Below, in pieces: positions 40,712 to 51,618 of a stretch of DNA of 64,000 nucleotides. A model generated the notes under the pieces. That model worked only from the letters and a program-made list of their open reading frames with translations. It was not told where the DNA came from and did not search any database. Source of the DNA: Buchnera aphidicola (Melanaphis sacchari) (GTDB lineage: Bacteria; Pseudomonadota; Gammaproteobacteria; Enterobacterales; Enterobacteriaceae); contig NZ_CP029161.1 in the NCBI RefSeq assembly GCF_003096055.1, forward strand, positions 372,001-436,000, in the 5' to 3' direction. The position numbers and the translations under genes were made by a program. Numbering within the stretch: the stretch's first letter is position 1; the number at the start of each line of letters is the position of its first letter.

Positions 40712-41503
40712 ATGGAATACATTACTATTTCTCATATTTATAATTGGAAAAAAATAAAAAAAAAATTTGCCGCAATTACCGCTTACGATTTTAGTTTCGC
40801 AAAAATTTTTTGCAATCAAGGAGTTCCGGTTTTACTAGTAGGAGATTCACTTGGCATGACTATACAAGGCCATGACTCAACGCTGCCAGTAAAAGTAAAA
40901 GATATTATATATCATACAAAATGTGTCAGAAAAGGAGCCCCGAACTCTTTTTTAATAGCAGATTTACCATTTATGTCTTATTATGAAATAAATCAAACTT
41001 TAAAAAACGCAGCTAAAATCATTCAATCTGGCGCCAATATGATTAAAATAGAAGGCGGAAAATGGCTGATTGAAACAATTAAAGAATTGTCAATGAGATC
41101 AATATTAGTATGCGGACATATGGGATTAACACCGCAAAATATTCATTATTTAAGTGGATATAAAGTTCAAGGAAAACAAAAAAAAGAAGCAAACCAATTA
41201 ATAAATGAAGCTTTATTGCTTGAAGAAGCAGGCATTAAAATGCTAGTTTTAGAATGTATACCTTCCTTGTTAGCTAAAAAAATTACGGAAAAATTGTCTA
41301 TTCCTGTTATTGGAATAGGAGCGGGCGTTTATACAGATGGGCAAATTCTTGTTATGCAAGATTTACTAGGAATTACTGAAGGAAAAACGCCAAGATTTGT
41401 AAAAAATTTTTTATTTAATAGTGGAAGCGTTCAAAACGCGATAAAAAAATATATCAATGAAGTTGAAAATAGTATTTATCCTAACGAAAAAAATAGCTTT
41501 TAA
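40712..41503 (+). CDS. panB: ketopantoate hydroxymethyltransferase
   Basis: First committed step to pantothenate: transfers a hydroxymethyl group from methylene-THF to 2-oxoisovalerate, itself a product downstream of ilvIH. The start at ATG 40712 ([14 protein letters not shown]) gives 263 residues (E. coli 264). [32 protein letters not shown] (Mg-binding Asp), KIEGG and [11 protein letters not shown] are conserved. panC follows after 3 bp; panD is not here. Confidence 0.96.
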   Translation: MEYITISHIYNWKKIKKKFAAITAYDFSFAKIFCNQGVPVLLVGDSLGMTIQGHDSTLPVKVKDIIYHTKCVRKGAPNSFLIADLPFMSYYEINQTLKNAAKIIQSGANMIKIEGGKWLIETIKELSMRSILVCGHMGLTPQNIHYLSGYKVQGKQKKEANQLINEALLLEEAGIKMLVLECIPSLLAKKITEKLSIPVIGIGAGVYTDGQILVMQDLLGITEGKTPRFVKNFLFNSGSVQNAIKKYINEVENSIYPNEKNSF

Positions 41504-41506
41504 ATA

Positions 41507-42370
41507 ATGCCATCATATATGAATATAATAAAAAAAATAAAAGTTTTAAATAAAAAAATTCAAGAAATAAAAAAAAATAACAAAACTATTGGTCTCGTAG
41601 CAACAATGGGAAATTTACATTATGGCCATATTAAATTAATTCTTTTGGCAAAAAAGTATTCGGATGTCATTATAGTAAGTATTTTTACTAATCCAACTCA
41701 ATTTGATAGTCTTATAGATTATAAAAAATATCCTAGAACTTTAAAAAAAGATTGTACACTTTTAAAAAAAGAAAACGTAGATATAATTTTTGCACCTGAA
41801 GAAAAAGATATATATTTATCCGATAAAAAAATTCATACATATGTTAAAGTACCTAGCTTGTCTAATATTCTTGAAGGAAAATCACGTCCTGGACATTTTA
41901 TTGGGGTAACAACAATATTATGTAAGTTATTTAACTTAATACAACCAAATTTTTCATTTTTCGGAGAAAAAGATTACCAACAATTATTAATAGTGAAAAC
42001 ACTTATTAAAGAATTAAATTATTCAATAAAAATTATCAGCGCACCTACAATAAGATTGAAAAATGGATTAGCTTATAGCTCAAGAAATAAATATCTAAGC
42101 TCTTCAGAAAAAAAAATAGCACCTTTTTTATATAAAATAATTAAAAAGACTACTGATAAAATAATTCAAAAAAAAGGAGAAAATATTAAATTTATTTTAA
42201 ATGCATCAAGAAAAGATTTAACAAAAAAAGGATTTATTATCGATATATTTGATGTATATAACGCAAAACAGCTTACAAAAAGAAGTGAAAATGATAAAAA
42301 TAACATCCTCCTTGCATCTGTTTGGCTAGGTAAAACTCGATTAATAGATAATAAAAAAATTATTTTTTAA
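41507..42370 (+). CDS. panC: pantothenate synthetase
   Basis: ATP-dependent condensation of pantoate with beta-alanine. The 287 residues (E. coli 283) show the nucleotidyl-transferase motif TMGNLHYGHIKL, SIFTNPTQF, FGEKDYQQL and SSRNKYLS. The start may instead be ATG 41519 (MNIIKKIKVL), which better fits the E. coli N-terminus. Convergent with hpt, only 9 bp between stops, with no clear hairpin. Confidence 0.95.
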   Translation: MPSYMNIIKKIKVLNKKIQEIKKNNKTIGLVATMGNLHYGHIKLILLAKKYSDVIIVSIFTNPTQFDSLIDYKKYPRTLKKDCTLLKKENVDIIFAPEEKDIYLSDKKIHTYVKVPSLSNILEGKSRPGHFIGVTTILCKLFNLIQPNFSFFGEKDYQQLLIVKTLIKELNYSIKIISAPTIRLKNGLAYSSRNKYLSSSEKKIAPFLYKIIKKTTDKIIQKKGENIKFILNASRKDLTKKGFIIDIFDVYNAKQLTKRSENDKNNILLASVWLGKTRLIDNKKIIF

Positions 42371-42379
42371 AAGTAAGGT

Positions 42380-42913
42380 TTATTTTTTAAACACAACTTT
42401 TCCTATATAAGGTAAGTATCGATAAGATTGAGCATAGTCAATTCCATAGCCAACCATAAATTCATCTGGTATAGAAAAACCTATAAAATCTATGTTAATA
42501 TTTACTTGACGACATTCTGGTTTATCTAATAACGTACAAATAGACAATGATTTCGGATTTCTAAGTTTTAAAATACCTAGGACTTTGCTTAAAGTTTTTC
42601 CGGAATCAATAATATCTTCAACAATAAGTACATTTTTATTATAAATATCTTCATCTAAATCTTTTATAATTTTAACATCTCCACTTGATATAATACCGCG
42701 ACCGTAGCTAGAAGTAGTCATAAAGTCAACTTCATGTTCAATCTTTATACAACGACACAAATCTGCTATAAATACAAAGGAACCACGCAATAAAGCAATT
42801 AATATCATCTTATTCTGACTGTTTTTATATTTTTCAGTAATTTCTTTACCTAATTGACGTACTCGAATATCTAATTCTTCTTCAGAAATAATAACTTTAA
42901 TAGTATGTTTCAT
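42380..42913 (-). CDS. hpt: hypoxanthine phosphoribosyltransferase
   Basis: Salvages hypoxanthine (and weakly guanine) with PRPP to IMP/GMP. The 177 residues (E. coli 178) have the PRPP loop [14 protein letters not shown], the flexible-loop SSYGRG and the C-terminal [16 protein letters not shown] purine-binding segment. Divergent from thrA across a 536-bp noncoding region. Confidence 0.95.
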   Translation of the reverse strand: MKHTIKVIISEEELDIRVRQLGKEITEKYKNSQNKMILIALLRGSFVFIADLCRCIKIEHEVDFMTTSSYGRGIISSGDVKIIKDLDEDIYNKNVLIVEDIIDSGKTLSKVLGILKLRNPKSLSICTLLDKPECRQVNINIDFIGFSIPDEFMVGYGIDYAQSYRYLPYIGKVVFKK

Positions 42914-43449
42914 AATATTAATTTAATTTAGATTATAGTTTTATTATACTAAAAATATTTATTGATATTGATTTAATATATAAAATATATTTAATAATTA
43001 AATATTAATATAAAATTAAAGAACAAAATATTTATTTTTAACTATTGTCTTAATAATAATTATTATGTTATAAAAATTAAATTTTTATATAAATACTTTA
43101 ATAATATTAAACAAGAACAAACACTGTTTTGTAATCACTTACTATTAATTTTATGATAAAATTAATAATATATACAAATATAAGCTATACTAAAAAATAT
43201 TTTTACATCAAAAATTAAATACTTATTAAAAATATTTAATAAATGAACTTATTTAAGTATTGATAAATTTTCCTCTAAAAATATCATATAAAAAATGTTA
43301 ATATCTATTTTACAATCTCTTTTCTATAGAAAAATTATTCTAATTTAGAATAACTGGTAATATGTTGTATAGGGCAATATATATTTAACAAAACCCGCTC
43401 AAAAATAATGCGGGTTTTTTATGATATAAATTTAGGGAGTATATTGAAA
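42914..43449 (+). promoter_or_regulatory. hpt-thrA intergenic region with thr leader
   Basis: This 536-bp region has no substantial reading frame. It should hold the minus-strand hpt promoter and the thr control region. A plausible sigma-70 promoter is TTGATA (43260-43265), 16 bp, TATCAT (43282-43287). A tiny frame at 43295-43348 encodes MLISILQSLFYRKIILI (5 Ile of 17, no Thr), followed about 45 bp later by the leader terminator. A perfect AT dyad (43143-43167) is also present but is expected by chance at this composition. The promoter and leader frame are tentative. Confidence 0.4.
43390..43420 (+). terminator. thr operon leader terminator (attenuator)
   Basis: CCCGC (43394-43398) and GCGGG (43410-43414), with flanking AAAA/TTTT adding pairs and a TTTTTT tail, lie 30 bp before the thrA start. 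The E. coli thr attenuator has the same GCCCGC/GCGGGC-plus-U-tract form at the same place, so this looks like the preserved attenuator. Confidence 0.75.
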
Positions 43450-45891
43450 ATGAAAATATTAAAATTTGGCGGAACTTCATTAGCCAATGCAAAATTATTT
43501 CTACGTGTAGTAAATATTATAGAAAAAAGCGTAAAAAAAGAACAAACTGGAGTTGTTCTTTCTGCGCCAGCTAAAATTACTAATTATTTAGCTGATATTA
43601 TTGAAAGTAAAATTTATGATGATTCAATGTTAAAAATAGTTTTTATTTCAGAAAATATTTTTTTTCAATTGATAAAAGATATCACTAATATACAATTGTC
43701 TTTTCCTTATAAAGAAGTAAAAAAAATAATTCAAAAAGAATTTAATAAATTAAAAAAAATTGTTAAAAATATTATTCTATCTAAGAAATGCCCAGAAAAT
43801 ATTCAAGCTATTGTATTATCTCGTGGAGAAATACTTTCAGTTATTATTATGAAAAATATATTAAAATCTAAAAAATATAAGATAACTGTTATTGATCCTA
43901 TTAAAAATATTTTAGCTATAGGAAACTATTTAGACGCCAAAGTTGATATAAATCAATCTAAAAAAAATATTGAAAATATTAATATAAATAAAAATGATAT
44001 TATTTTAATGCCCGGCTTTATTGGAGGAAATGAAAAAAAAGAATTAGTATTATTAGGTCGCAATGGTTCTGATTATTCAGCTGCAATTTTATCTGTTTGT
44101 TTAAACGCAAAACTATGTGAAATCTGGACAGATGTTGACGGTGTTTTCACAGCCGATCCACGAAAAGTATTAAATAGTTATTTATTAAAAAAAATATCGT
44201 ACCAAGAAGCAATAGAATTGTCTTATTTTGGAGCCGCAGTGCTACACCCACGCACTATTAAACCATTAAAGAAATTTAAAATACCATGTTTAATTAAAAA
44301 TACTACTAATACTCAATCTAAAGGTACTTTAATTTCTCAAGAAAATGACGTAGAAGAAAATCATTTAAAAGGTATAACACATTTAGATGATATAACAATG
44401 ATCACTTTACCTGGTTTTATAATTAATAACGAAGAAAAAAAAATATTAAGCATAGTAAAAAATTTTTCTAAAAAAAATATTAAAATTATATTAACTACTC
44501 AATCATCTGCTGAAAAAAATATTAGTTTTTGTACTTTTGAAAAAAATATTGATAAAATTTTAATTCTGTTAAAACAAAATTTTAAATCAAAATGTAAAGA
44601 TATTTTAAATTATATTAATATTAACAAAAATTTATCGATCCTATCTATCATCGGTTCTTGTATATACAAAAAAAATAATTTTTTATCAAAAATTTTCTTT
44701 ATATTAGATTCATTAAAAATTAATATTTTTGCAATTACACAAGGTTCTTCGAAAAATTCAATATCTATTGTAATTAAGAAAAAAAACATTTTAAAAGCCG
44801 TTCAAAACGTTCATAACATATTATTTTCTAAGAAAAAAATAATCAACGCTTTTTTAATTGGAATAGGTGGAGTAGGAAGAGCATTGTTAAATCAAATAAT
44901 AAAACAAAAAAAAGTCTTAGATAAAAAAAATATAAAAATAAAAGTTTGTGCTATTGCTAACTCAAAAAAAATATTGCTTGAAAATTCAATTAATTTAAAA
45001 AATTGGCAAGAAAATTTTAATAAATCTAAAGAAAAATTTAATTTAGAAAAATTAAATAGCTTATTAATAAATAATTCTCATTCAAATTCAGTTATAATTG
45101 ATTGTACATCTGATCAATATCTATCACAACAATATGTTCATTTTCTTTCTAAAGGATTTCATATAGTAACATCAAACAAAAAAGCCAACACTGATTCATT
45201 CAAATATTATAATGAAATAAGAAATACAGCATTTTTAGAAAATAAAAAATTTTTTTATGAAACAAATGTAGGAGCTGGATTGCCTGTCATAAAAACGTTA
45301 CAAAATTTATTTAATACAGGTGATAAATTAATTAGTTTTAAAGGAATATTATCTGGTTCGTTGTCTTTTATTTTTGGAAAATTAGAAGAAGGTTTATTAT
45401 TATCAGAGGCAACCAAAGAGGCAAAAAAAAGAGGTTTTACAGAACCAAATCCATATGATGATCTATCAGGAATAGATGTAGCCAGAAAATTACTGGTTTT
45501 AGCACGAGAAGCTGGACATTCTATAGAATTAAAAGATATTAAAATAGAGCCAATACTCCCTAAATCATTTCAACAATATAACAATGCTGAAGAACTTTTA
45601 TTTTATTTAAAAGAATTTGATGCTCAATTTTTACATTTAATTAAAAAAGCTCGTAATGAAAAATGTGTTTTGCGTTTTGTTGGTACTATAGAAAAAGAGG
45701 GAAGTTGTTCAGTTAAAATTGAAAAAATAAATAAAAAAGATCCATTATATCACATTAAAAATGGTGAAAACGCACTGACATTTTATACAAATTATTACCA
45801 ACCAATACCTCTCGTACTAAGAGGATATGGTGCTGGAAATGATGTTACTGCCTCTGGAGTGTTTTCCGACTTACTACATACGATATTATAA
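43450..45891 (+). CDS. thrA: aspartokinase I / homoserine dehydrogenase I
   Basis: Bifunctional enzyme: phosphorylates aspartate (first step to lysine, threonine and methionine) and reduces aspartate semialdehyde to homoserine. The start is ATG 43450 with AGGGAG at 43434-43439; an upstream ATG inside the terminator is not credible. The 813 residues (E. coli 820) include KFGGTS at 4-9, [11 protein letters not shown], central ACT domains (about 315-460), the NADP motif [11 protein letters not shown] near 470, and NVGAGLPVI in the dehydrogenase domain. First gene of thrABC. Confidence 0.96.
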   Translation: MKILKFGGTSLANAKLFLRVVNIIEKSVKKEQTGVVLSAPAKITNYLADIIESKIYDDSMLKIVFISENIFFQLIKDITNIQLSFPYKEVKKIIQKEFNKLKKIVKNIILSKKCPENIQAIVLSRGEILSVIIMKNILKSKKYKITVIDPIKNILAIGNYLDAKVDINQSKKNIENININKNDIILMPGFIGGNEKKELVLLGRNGSDYSAAILSVCLNAKLCEIWTDVDGVFTADPRKVLNSYLLKKISYQEAIELSYFGAAVLHPRTIKPLKKFKIPCLIKNTTNTQSKGTLISQENDVEENHLKGITHLDDITMITLPGFIINNEEKKILSIVKNFSKKNIKIILTTQSSAEKNISFCTFEKNIDKILILLKQNFKSKCKDILNYININKNLSILSIIGSCIYKKNNFLSKIFFILDSLKINIFAITQGSSKNSISIVIKKKNILKAVQNVHNILFSKKKIINAFLIGIGGVGRALLNQIIKQKKVLDKKNIKIKVCAIANSKKILLENSINLKNWQENFNKSKEKFNLEKLNSLLINNSHSNSVIIDCTSDQYLSQQYVHFLSKGFHIVTSNKKANTDSFKYYNEIRNTAFLENKKFFYETNVGAGLPVIKTLQNLFNTGDKLISFKGILSGSLSFIFGKLEEGLLLSEATKEAKKRGFTEPNPYDDLSGIDVARKLLVLAREAGHSIELKDIKIEPILPKSFQQYNNAEELLFYLKEFDAQFLHLIKKARNEKCVLRFVGTIEKEGSCSVKIEKINKKDPLYHIKNGENALTFYTNYYQPIPLVLRGYGAGNDVTASGVFSDLLHTIL

Positions 45892-45916
45892 ATATCAGAG
45901 CGGAGTATATATTATA

Positions 45917-46846
45917 ATGATAAAAATTTATGCACCAGCTTCTATCGGTAATGTTGGAGTAGGATTTGATATTTTAGGCGCGGCTATCATACCAATAAAC
46001 GGTGTTTTATTGGGTGATTGTGTAACAATTAATTTATCAAACAAATTTCAATTATTTAACAAAGGAATTTTTTCTAATAAATTACCAATAAATAAAGAAC
46101 AAAATATTGTTTGGAAATGTTGGTTTAAATTTTGCAAAATACTTAAAAAAAATATTCCAGTTTCTATAATTCTTGAAAAAAATATGCCAATTGGATCTGG
46201 ATTAGGATCTAGCGCTTGCTCTATTGTAGCAACTTTAGTCGCCCTTAATAAAATTTGCAATAATCCTTTAAACGCAAAAGAATTATTGTTGCTTATGGGA
46301 GAAATAGAAGGAGAAATATCAGGAAGCATACATTATGATAATGTAGCTCCCTGTTACTCAGGAGGAATTCAATTAATATTAGACGATTCTAACATTATTA
46401 GCCAAAAAATCCCTAATTTTAAAAATTGGTTATGGATTATAGCATGGCCAGGTATTAAAGTTTCGACAGCAGAAGCAAGAAAAATTTTGCCAAACCAATA
46501 TTCCAAAGAAATATGTATTCGAAATAGTCGTTATTTAGCAACTTTTATTCATGCATCATATACAAAACAATCTAATTTAGCAGCTAAATATATGAAAGAA
46601 CTCATAGCGGAACCATATCGTAGTCAATTACTTCCAAATTTTTCTAATACTAAAGAAAAAATTAAAAAAATTGGCGCTATAAGTTGCGGGATATCTGGTT
46701 CAGGACCAACTATTTTTGCCGTTTCAGATAACATAGAAACAGCGAAAAAAATATCTTTATGGCTGACAAAAAATTATTTACAAAACAAAACAGGATTTGT
46801 GCATATTTGTAATGTAGATTTAAAAGGTGCGCGTCAAATAGGATAA
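45917..46846 (+). CDS. thrB: homoserine kinase
   Basis: GHMP kinase making O-phosphohomoserine. The start is ATG 45917 ([20 protein letters not shown]), with GGAG at 45902-45905; longer starts overlap thrA and are not conserved. The 309 residues (E. coli 310) have the ATP loop [14 protein letters not shown] and the C-terminal [11 protein letters not shown]. 25 bp after thrA, 3 bp before thrC. Confidence 0.96.
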   Translation: MIKIYAPASIGNVGVGFDILGAAIIPINGVLLGDCVTINLSNKFQLFNKGIFSNKLPINKEQNIVWKCWFKFCKILKKNIPVSIILEKNMPIGSGLGSSACSIVATLVALNKICNNPLNAKELLLLMGEIEGEISGSIHYDNVAPCYSGGIQLILDDSNIISQKIPNFKNWLWIIAWPGIKVSTAEARKILPNQYSKEICIRNSRYLATFIHASYTKQSNLAAKYMKELIAEPYRSQLLPNFSNTKEKIKKIGAISCGISGSGPTIFAVSDNIETAKKISLWLTKNYLQNKTGFVHICNVDLKGARQIG

Positions 46847-46849
46847 AAA

Positions 46850-48139
46850 ATGAAACTTTATAACTTAAAAAATCATAGAGAAAAAGTAAATTTTGAAACT
46901 GCTGTTAAACTTGGATTAGGGCAACAGCAGGGCTTGTTTTTTCCGGTAGAATTGCCTACGATTACACCTTTCGAATTATCAAGAATTCTTAAAATGGATT
47001 TTATTACACGAAGCACTGAAATACTTTCTAAGTTTATTTGCTCAGAAATTTCTAAAGAAGAATTGTATAAAAATGTTAAAATAGCGTTCTCATTTAAAAA
47101 ACCATTAAAAATTTCAATTAATAATAATATAAGTTGTTTTGAATTATTTCATGGTCCTACATTAGCATTTAAAGATTTTGGAGCTCGTTTTATGGCTCAA
47201 ATGATCTTATCTCTTAATAAAGATAATGAATCCTTTACTATTTTGACAGCCACTTCAGGAGATACTGGAGCAGCAGTAGCGCACGCATTTTATGGAATGA
47301 AAAACATCCGAGTTATTATTCTATACCCGAAAGGAAAAATTAGCACATTACAAGAACAATTATTTTGCACTTTAGGAAAAAATATAAAAACTATATCAAT
47401 AAATGGAAGTTTTGACGATTGTCAAAAACTTGTTAAAAAAGCTTTTGATGACAGAAAATTAAAAAAATTAATCGGTTTAAATTCTGCTAACTCTATTAAT
47501 ATAAGCCGTTTATTAGCGCAGATATGTTATTATTTTGAAGCATTTTCATTAATTTCAGAAAAACAGAAAAAAAATTTGGTTATTGCTGTTCCATGTGGAA
47601 ATTTCGGAAATTTAACAGCTGGTCTTTTAGCAAAATCAATGGGATTACCTATAAAATCTTTTATAGCATGTACTAATTCAAATGATACAGTACCAAGATT
47701 CTTAAATACTGGAAAATGGGATCCTCATAAAACTGTCTCTACGATCTCTAATGCCATGGATATTAGCCAACCAAACAATTGGCCGAGAATTGAAGAATTA
47801 TTTCGTCGAAAACAATGGAATTTAAAAGAATTAAGATTTGGAAGTGTGTCAGATGATGTTACGAAACAAACATTAAAAGAATTATTCGAATTGAAATATA
47901 TATCCGAACCTCATGCAGCAATTGCATATAGATTATTATTTGATCAATTAAAGAAAGATGAATTTGGTTTATTTTTAGGAACAGCACACCCATCAAAATT
48001 TAAAAACACTGTGGAAAAAATTTTAAAAACTAAAATAGAACTTCCTGAAGAACTTCAAAACCGAGCTAATCTACCTTTGTTATCTTATAATATCAATCCT
48101 AGTTTTAAAAAATTAAAAGAGTTTTTATTAGATAAATAA
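46850..48139 (+). CDS. thrC: threonine synthase
   Basis: PLP enzyme converting phosphohomoserine to threonine. The 429 residues (E. coli 428) show the PLP-lysine motif TLAFKDFGARF (K108), ATSGDTGAAVAHAF, NSANSINISR and PCGNFGNLTAG. End of the thr operon; the following hairpin separates it from convergent ychF. Confidence 0.96.
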   Translation: MKLYNLKNHREKVNFETAVKLGLGQQQGLFFPVELPTITPFELSRILKMDFITRSTEILSKFICSEISKEELYKNVKIAFSFKKPLKISINNNISCFELFHGPTLAFKDFGARFMAQMILSLNKDNESFTILTATSGDTGAAVAHAFYGMKNIRVIILYPKGKISTLQEQLFCTLGKNIKTISINGSFDDCQKLVKKAFDDRKLKKLIGLNSANSINISRLLAQICYYFEAFSLISEKQKKNLVIAVPCGNFGNLTAGLLAKSMGLPIKSFIACTNSNDTVPRFLNTGKWDPHKTVSTISNAMDISQPNNWPRIEELFRRKQWNLKELRFGSVSDDVTKQTLKELFELKYISEPHAAIAYRLLFDQLKKDEFGLFLGTAHPSKFKNTVEKILKTKIELPEELQNRANLPLLSYNINPSFKKLKEFLLDK

Positions 48140-48144
48140 AACAA

Positions 48145-48178
48145 ATTAGAGAGGACAACCTAAAATTTCCTCTCTAAT
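48145..48178. terminator. bidirectional terminator thrC/ychF
   Basis: ATTAGAGAGGA (48145-48155) pairs perfectly over 11 bp with TCCTCTCTAAT (48168-48178), with a 12-nt loop. GC-richer than its surroundings and placed 6 bp past the thrC stop, 35 bp past the ychF stop on the other strand. Confidence 0.8.
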
Positions 48179-48212
48179 AAATATTTATTTAAACTAGAAA
48201 TAAATATATTTA

Positions 48213-49298
48213 TTAAATATTAAACAAGAAGTGAACAATATCACCATCTTGAACTTTATATAACTTTCCTTCGCTTCTAATCTTTCCTAGTTCTTTTAAT
48301 TTTGTTTCATTTTGATATTTTATAAAATCTAGATACTTAATAATTTGAACGCGGATAAATCCCTTTTTGATATCACTGTGTATTTTATGAGCTGCATTAA
48401 TACTTGTAGTTCCCTTAGATATAGACCAAGCTCGAATTTCTTTTTTACCTACAGTAAAAAACGTTATTAAATTTAATATGTTATAACCAGACATAATAAC
48501 TTTTTTTAATCCTAAATTTTTTATTTTAAATTCTTTCATAAAAGATTTTTGTTCATTTTTATTCATTTTTATCAAATCTGATTCTAAAGAAGAATGAATA
48601 GGAATTACTGAACATCTATCTTTTTGAGCAATCATGTTCAATTGTTTTAAAAAATAAAAAGATTCTTTTTCTTCATTAATATTAGCAATATAAATTATTG
48701 GTTTTAATGTTAAAAAACGCAAATAATGGATTAATTTTTTTTCGTTTTCATCTAGAAAAAGAGTTCTTAACATAAAAAAATTTTTTAAATGATTCAGGCA
48801 TTTATTTAAAACAATTAATAATTTTTCTATATCTTTATTAAATTTTATTTTTTTTTCTAAGCTTAATATAGATTTTTCACATGTTTCAAAATCAGCTAAT
48901 ATCAATTCAGAATTAATAACATCAACATCTCTTTTTGGATCTATATTATTATAAACATGACTAATATTATCATCTTTAAAACAACGAACAACATGGGCGA
49001 TAGCATGTGTTTCCCGTATGTTACTTAAAAATTGATTTCCTAAGCCTTCTCCTTTGGAAGCGCCTTTAACTAAACCCGCAATATCTACAAATTCTATAAA
49101 TGCATTTACTATATTTTTTGGGGAAACAATTTCAGCTAGTTTATCAATGCGTGAATCAGGAACTAAAACAACTCCTGTATTTGGCTTGATAGTACAAAAA
49201 GGAAAATTAGCGACTGCTGAATTCCCCTTTGTTAAGGCATTAAATAAAGTAGATTTACCAACATTAGGCAACCCTACAATACCACATTTAAAACCCAT
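48213..49298 (-). CDS. ychF: ribosome-associated ATPase YchF
   Basis: Obg-family P-loop NTPase (OLA1) that prefers ATP and associates with ribosomes. The 361 residues (E. coli 363) carry G1 at 9-17 (GLPNVGKST), DIAGLVKGASKGEGLGNQFL, NINEE in place of the G4 NKxD (the reason for ATP preference), and the C-terminal TGS domain (FFTVGKKEIRAWSISKGTT). 64 bp downstream of pth on the same strand, as in E. coli. Confidence 0.96.
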   Translation of the reverse strand: MGFKCGIVGLPNVGKSTLFNALTKGNSAVANFPFCTIKPNTGVVLVPDSRIDKLAEIVSPKNIVNAFIEFVDIAGLVKGASKGEGLGNQFLSNIRETHAIAHVVRCFKDDNISHVYNNIDPKRDVDVINSELILADFETCEKSILSLEKKIKFNKDIEKLLIVLNKCLNHLKNFFMLRTLFLDENEKKLIHYLRFLTLKPIIYIANINEEKESFYFLKQLNMIAQKDRCSVIPIHSSLESDLIKMNKNEQKSFMKEFKIKNLGLKKVIMSGYNILNLITFFTVGKKEIRAWSISKGTTSINAAHKIHSDIKKGFIRVQIIKYLDFIKYQNETKLKELGKIRSEGKLYKVQDGDIVHFLFNI

Positions 49299-49362
49299 AT
49301 TTTACACACCTTAAAAATAAAAAAACTGTTGCAAAAATTTAAAATAATAATCTATTTTATTT

Positions 49363-49908
49363 TCAAATAGATTTAAAAAAATAATTTTCTTTTATCGCAT
49401 CTAAAATAGATTTTTTAATTAAAATCATCTCTGAATGAGAAGGAGGTGAAAGAACAAAAGATGATATCTCATTTTTATTTATTGGGCGACCAATACCGAT
49501 TCTAAATCTGTAAAAATTTATTTTTTGATTATGAAATTCATTAATAATACTTCTTAATCCATTATGACCACTATGTCCATAACTATATTTAAATTTTATT
49601 ATACCAGGCTTTAAATCTAAATCATCATGAATGACAAGTATTTCACTTAAACGAATTTTATAAAAAAAAGCTATTTTATATATAGCATAACCATTAATGT
49701 TCATAAAAATATTAGGAATAAAAACCTTAATATTATTTGACATAATATTTAAAAAAGAAGTAAATCCTAAAAATTTTTTGTCTTCTTTTAAAATGTTAGA
49801 ATGATATTTAATTAAAGAATAAATGTACCAGGAACCTGCGTTATGACGAGTATTATGATATTTTTTTTTTGGATTAGATAGTCCTACTATCATTTTAATA
49901 TTATTCAA
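49363..49908 (-). CDS. pth: peptidyl-tRNA hydrolase
   Basis: Recycles tRNA from prematurely released peptidyl-tRNA. The 181 residues (E. coli 194) have [18 protein letters not shown] with the catalytic His22 and substrate Asn12, VIHDDLDL with the catalytic Asp, and [13 protein letters not shown]. Slightly shorter at the C-terminus. Confidence 0.94.
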   Translation of the reverse strand: MNNIKMIVGLSNPKKKYHNTRHNAGSWYIYSLIKYHSNILKEDKKFLGFTSFLNIMSNNIKVFIPNIFMNINGYAIYKIAFFYKIRLSEILVIHDDLDLKPGIIKFKYSYGHSGHNGLRSIINEFHNQKINFYRFRIGIGRPINKNEISSFVLSPPSHSEMILIKKSILDAIKENYFFKSI

Positions 49909-49961
49909 AAATAATCCTTTAAATATTTTATCTTTAATTGATATAAAAATACTTTTAAAAA

Positions 49962-49994
49962 TAAAAACATATAATATAAAATTATATGTTTTTA
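49962..49994 (-). terminator. terminator of sodA
   Basis: TAAAAACATATAAT (49962-49975) pairs perfectly over 14 bp with ATTATATGTTTTTA (49981-49994), with a 5-nt loop. It lies 23 bp after the sodA stop on the minus strand and is followed by TTTTTAAAAG on that strand, before pth. Confidence 0.75.
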
Positions 49995-50017
49995 ACTAAA
50001 AAATTCTTAATTGTTAA

Positions 50018-50629
50018 TTATTTTTGTAAACGAGAACTCACTTCGTTCCAGTTTACTACATTCCAAAAAGATTTAATATATTCTAATTTTCTATTTTGAT
50101 ACTTTAAGTAGTAAGCATGCTCCCAAAGATCTATCCCCATAATAGGATTACCATATGTATTTGATATGTATTTCCCCATCAAAGGATTATCTTGATTTAC
50201 TGTAGAAACTATAGATAAGGTACCATTTTGATTTACTAACCAAACCCAACCAGAACCAAAATGATTTAAAGCAATTTTTTCAAATTGATCTTTAAATGAC
50301 TCGAAATCTCTAAATTGCTTTTCAATTTCTATTTTTAAGATATCTGGTAATACCGTGTCTTTTTTTAATGTTTTCCAAAATAAAATATGATTAATATGAC
50401 CACCAGCATTATTACGCAAGGCATCTTTATTTTCTAAAGTAATTTCTTTTAAGATAGATATTAACTCATAAATTGAAAGGGAGGAAAAAGCTGTTTTTTC
50501 TAAAATAAAATTTGTATTATTAATATAATTTTGATGGTGCTTTGTATGATGAATCTTCATTGTTTCTTCATCAAAAAAAGGCTCTAAAGAATCATATGAA
50601 TAAGATAGACTGGGTAATAAATAACTCAT
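50018..50629 (-). CDS. sodA: superoxide dismutase [Mn]
   Basis: Dismutates superoxide. The 203 residues (E. coli 206) have metal ligands H27 ([11 protein letters not shown]), the second His in [11 protein letters not shown], and Asp/His in [12 protein letters not shown]. The GGHxNH context and overall likeness favour the Mn rather than Fe form. Divergent from rnt. Confidence 0.95.
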   Translation of the reverse strand: MSYLLPSLSYSYDSLEPFFDEETMKIHHTKHHQNYINNTNFILEKTAFSSLSIYELISILKEITLENKDALRNNAGGHINHILFWKTLKKDTVLPDILKIEIEKQFRDFESFKDQFEKIALNHFGSGWVWLVNQNGTLSIVSTVNQDNPLMGKYISNTYGNPIMGIDLWEHAYYLKYQNRKLEYIKSFWNVVNWNEVSSRLQK

Positions 50630-50721
50630 TTTATTTCCTTAAAAAATTAAATTAATAATGTAATTCTAAATATTATAACAAGTTACAATCTATTATTAGA
50701 TTATGAAAATATAAATATATG

Positions 50722-50758
50722 ACATAAAATAAGAATATAAAAAATTCTTATTTTATGT
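50722..50758. repeat. perfect 15-bp hairpin between divergent sodA and rnt
   Basis: ACATAAAATAAGAAT (50722-50736) and its exact reverse complement (50744-50758) with a 7-nt loop. It lies between two divergent promoters, not downstream of a present gene, so it is either a relic terminator of a lost gene, an insulating structure, or chance in AT-rich DNA. The remainder of 50630-50884 is AT-rich without another clear signal. Confidence 0.6.
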
Positions 50759-50884
50759 ATTTATAAAAATATATTTATTATATAATAATAAATAATTTGT
50801 TTTAATAAAATATTATATAGTAAATAAAAAATATAAAAAGTTAAATAATATTTAACAATAAATGTTTTAAATAATGAGAATTTG

Positions 50885-51526
50885 ATGTCTAAAACCGAAG
50901 AATGTAATTTATTAAGCAATCGATTTCGTAACTTTTATCCAGTAGTTATTGATATTGAAACAGCTGGGTTTAATCCAAAAACTGATGCAGTTTTAGAAAT
51001 TGCTTTAATTACTCTAAAAATGGATAAATTAGGATGGTTGCATAAAGAAGATACACTTCACTTTCACATTCAACCGTTTGAAGGTTCTGTCATAAATTCT
51101 GACGCAATCGCTTTTAATAAAATAGATCCATTTAATCCCTTACGAGGCGCAATTAGTGAAAAATTAGCCATTACATCAATATTTAAAAAAGTAAAAAAAG
51201 GGATGAAATTAGAAGGATGTAATCGAGCTATTATAGTCGCACATAATGCTAATTTTGATTATAACTTTTTAATGGAAATTATACAAAGAGTTAAAATTAA
51301 AAATAATCCATTTCATCCGTTTGTTACTTTTGATACAGCGGCATTAAGCGGATTAGTCGTTGGTCAAACTGTATTGGCAAAAGCATGCAAGGCTGCTGGT
51401 TTATCATTTGATAATACTCAAGCTCATTCAGCACTATACGATACGCTGCAAACAGCTAAGCTTTTTTGTGAGTTTGTAAATCGTTGGAAACGTTTAGGTG
51501 GATGGCCTATTAATATAGATAAATAA
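50885..51526 (+). CDS. rnt: ribonuclease T
   Basis: DEDDh 3'-5' exonuclease that trims tRNA ends and stable RNAs. From ATG 50885 there are 213 residues (E. coli 215); TTG 50882 would add one. Exo [10 protein letters not shown], Exo [11 protein letters not shown] and Exo [12 protein letters not shown] carry the acidic residues and His. Intact. Confidence 0.96.
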   Translation: MSKTEECNLLSNRFRNFYPVVIDIETAGFNPKTDAVLEIALITLKMDKLGWLHKEDTLHFHIQPFEGSVINSDAIAFNKIDPFNPLRGAISEKLAITSIFKKVKKGMKLEGCNRAIIVAHNANFDYNFLMEIIQRVKIKNNPFHPFVTFDTAALSGLVVGQTVLAKACKAAGLSFDNTQAHSALYDTLQTAKLFCEFVNRWKRLGGWPINIDK

Positions 51527-51559
51527 AATCATTATAAATAAAATATAGACTTAAATTAT

Positions 51560-51602
51560 TAAGATATGACATTAAAATATTTTAATATAATGTCATATCT
51601 TA
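51560..51602. terminator. bidirectional terminator rnt/grxD
   Basis: TAAGATATGACATTA (51560-51574) pairs perfectly over 15 bp with TAATGTCATATCTTA (51588-51602) around a 13-nt AT loop, followed by TTTTTA on the plus strand. It lies between convergent rnt and grxD. Confidence 0.85.
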
Positions 51603-51618
51603 TTTTTAACTTATAAAC

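Noticed and set aside
40565..40819. Antisense frame across the dksA-panB junction
   Set aside because: Covers the ends of two conserved genes and the dksA terminator; no homology.
43143..43167. Operator-like 12-bp perfect dyad between hpt and thrA
   Set aside because: Entirely A/T; at this composition such palindromes are expected about this often in 64 kb.
43408..43449. Upstream ATG extension of thrA
   Set aside because: The ATG lies inside the leader terminator; ATG 43450 has AGGGAG and matches the E. coli N-terminus.
45827..45916. Long start for thrB within thrA
   Set aside because: The extra 30 residues are thrA read out of frame; MIKIYAPAS is the conserved start.
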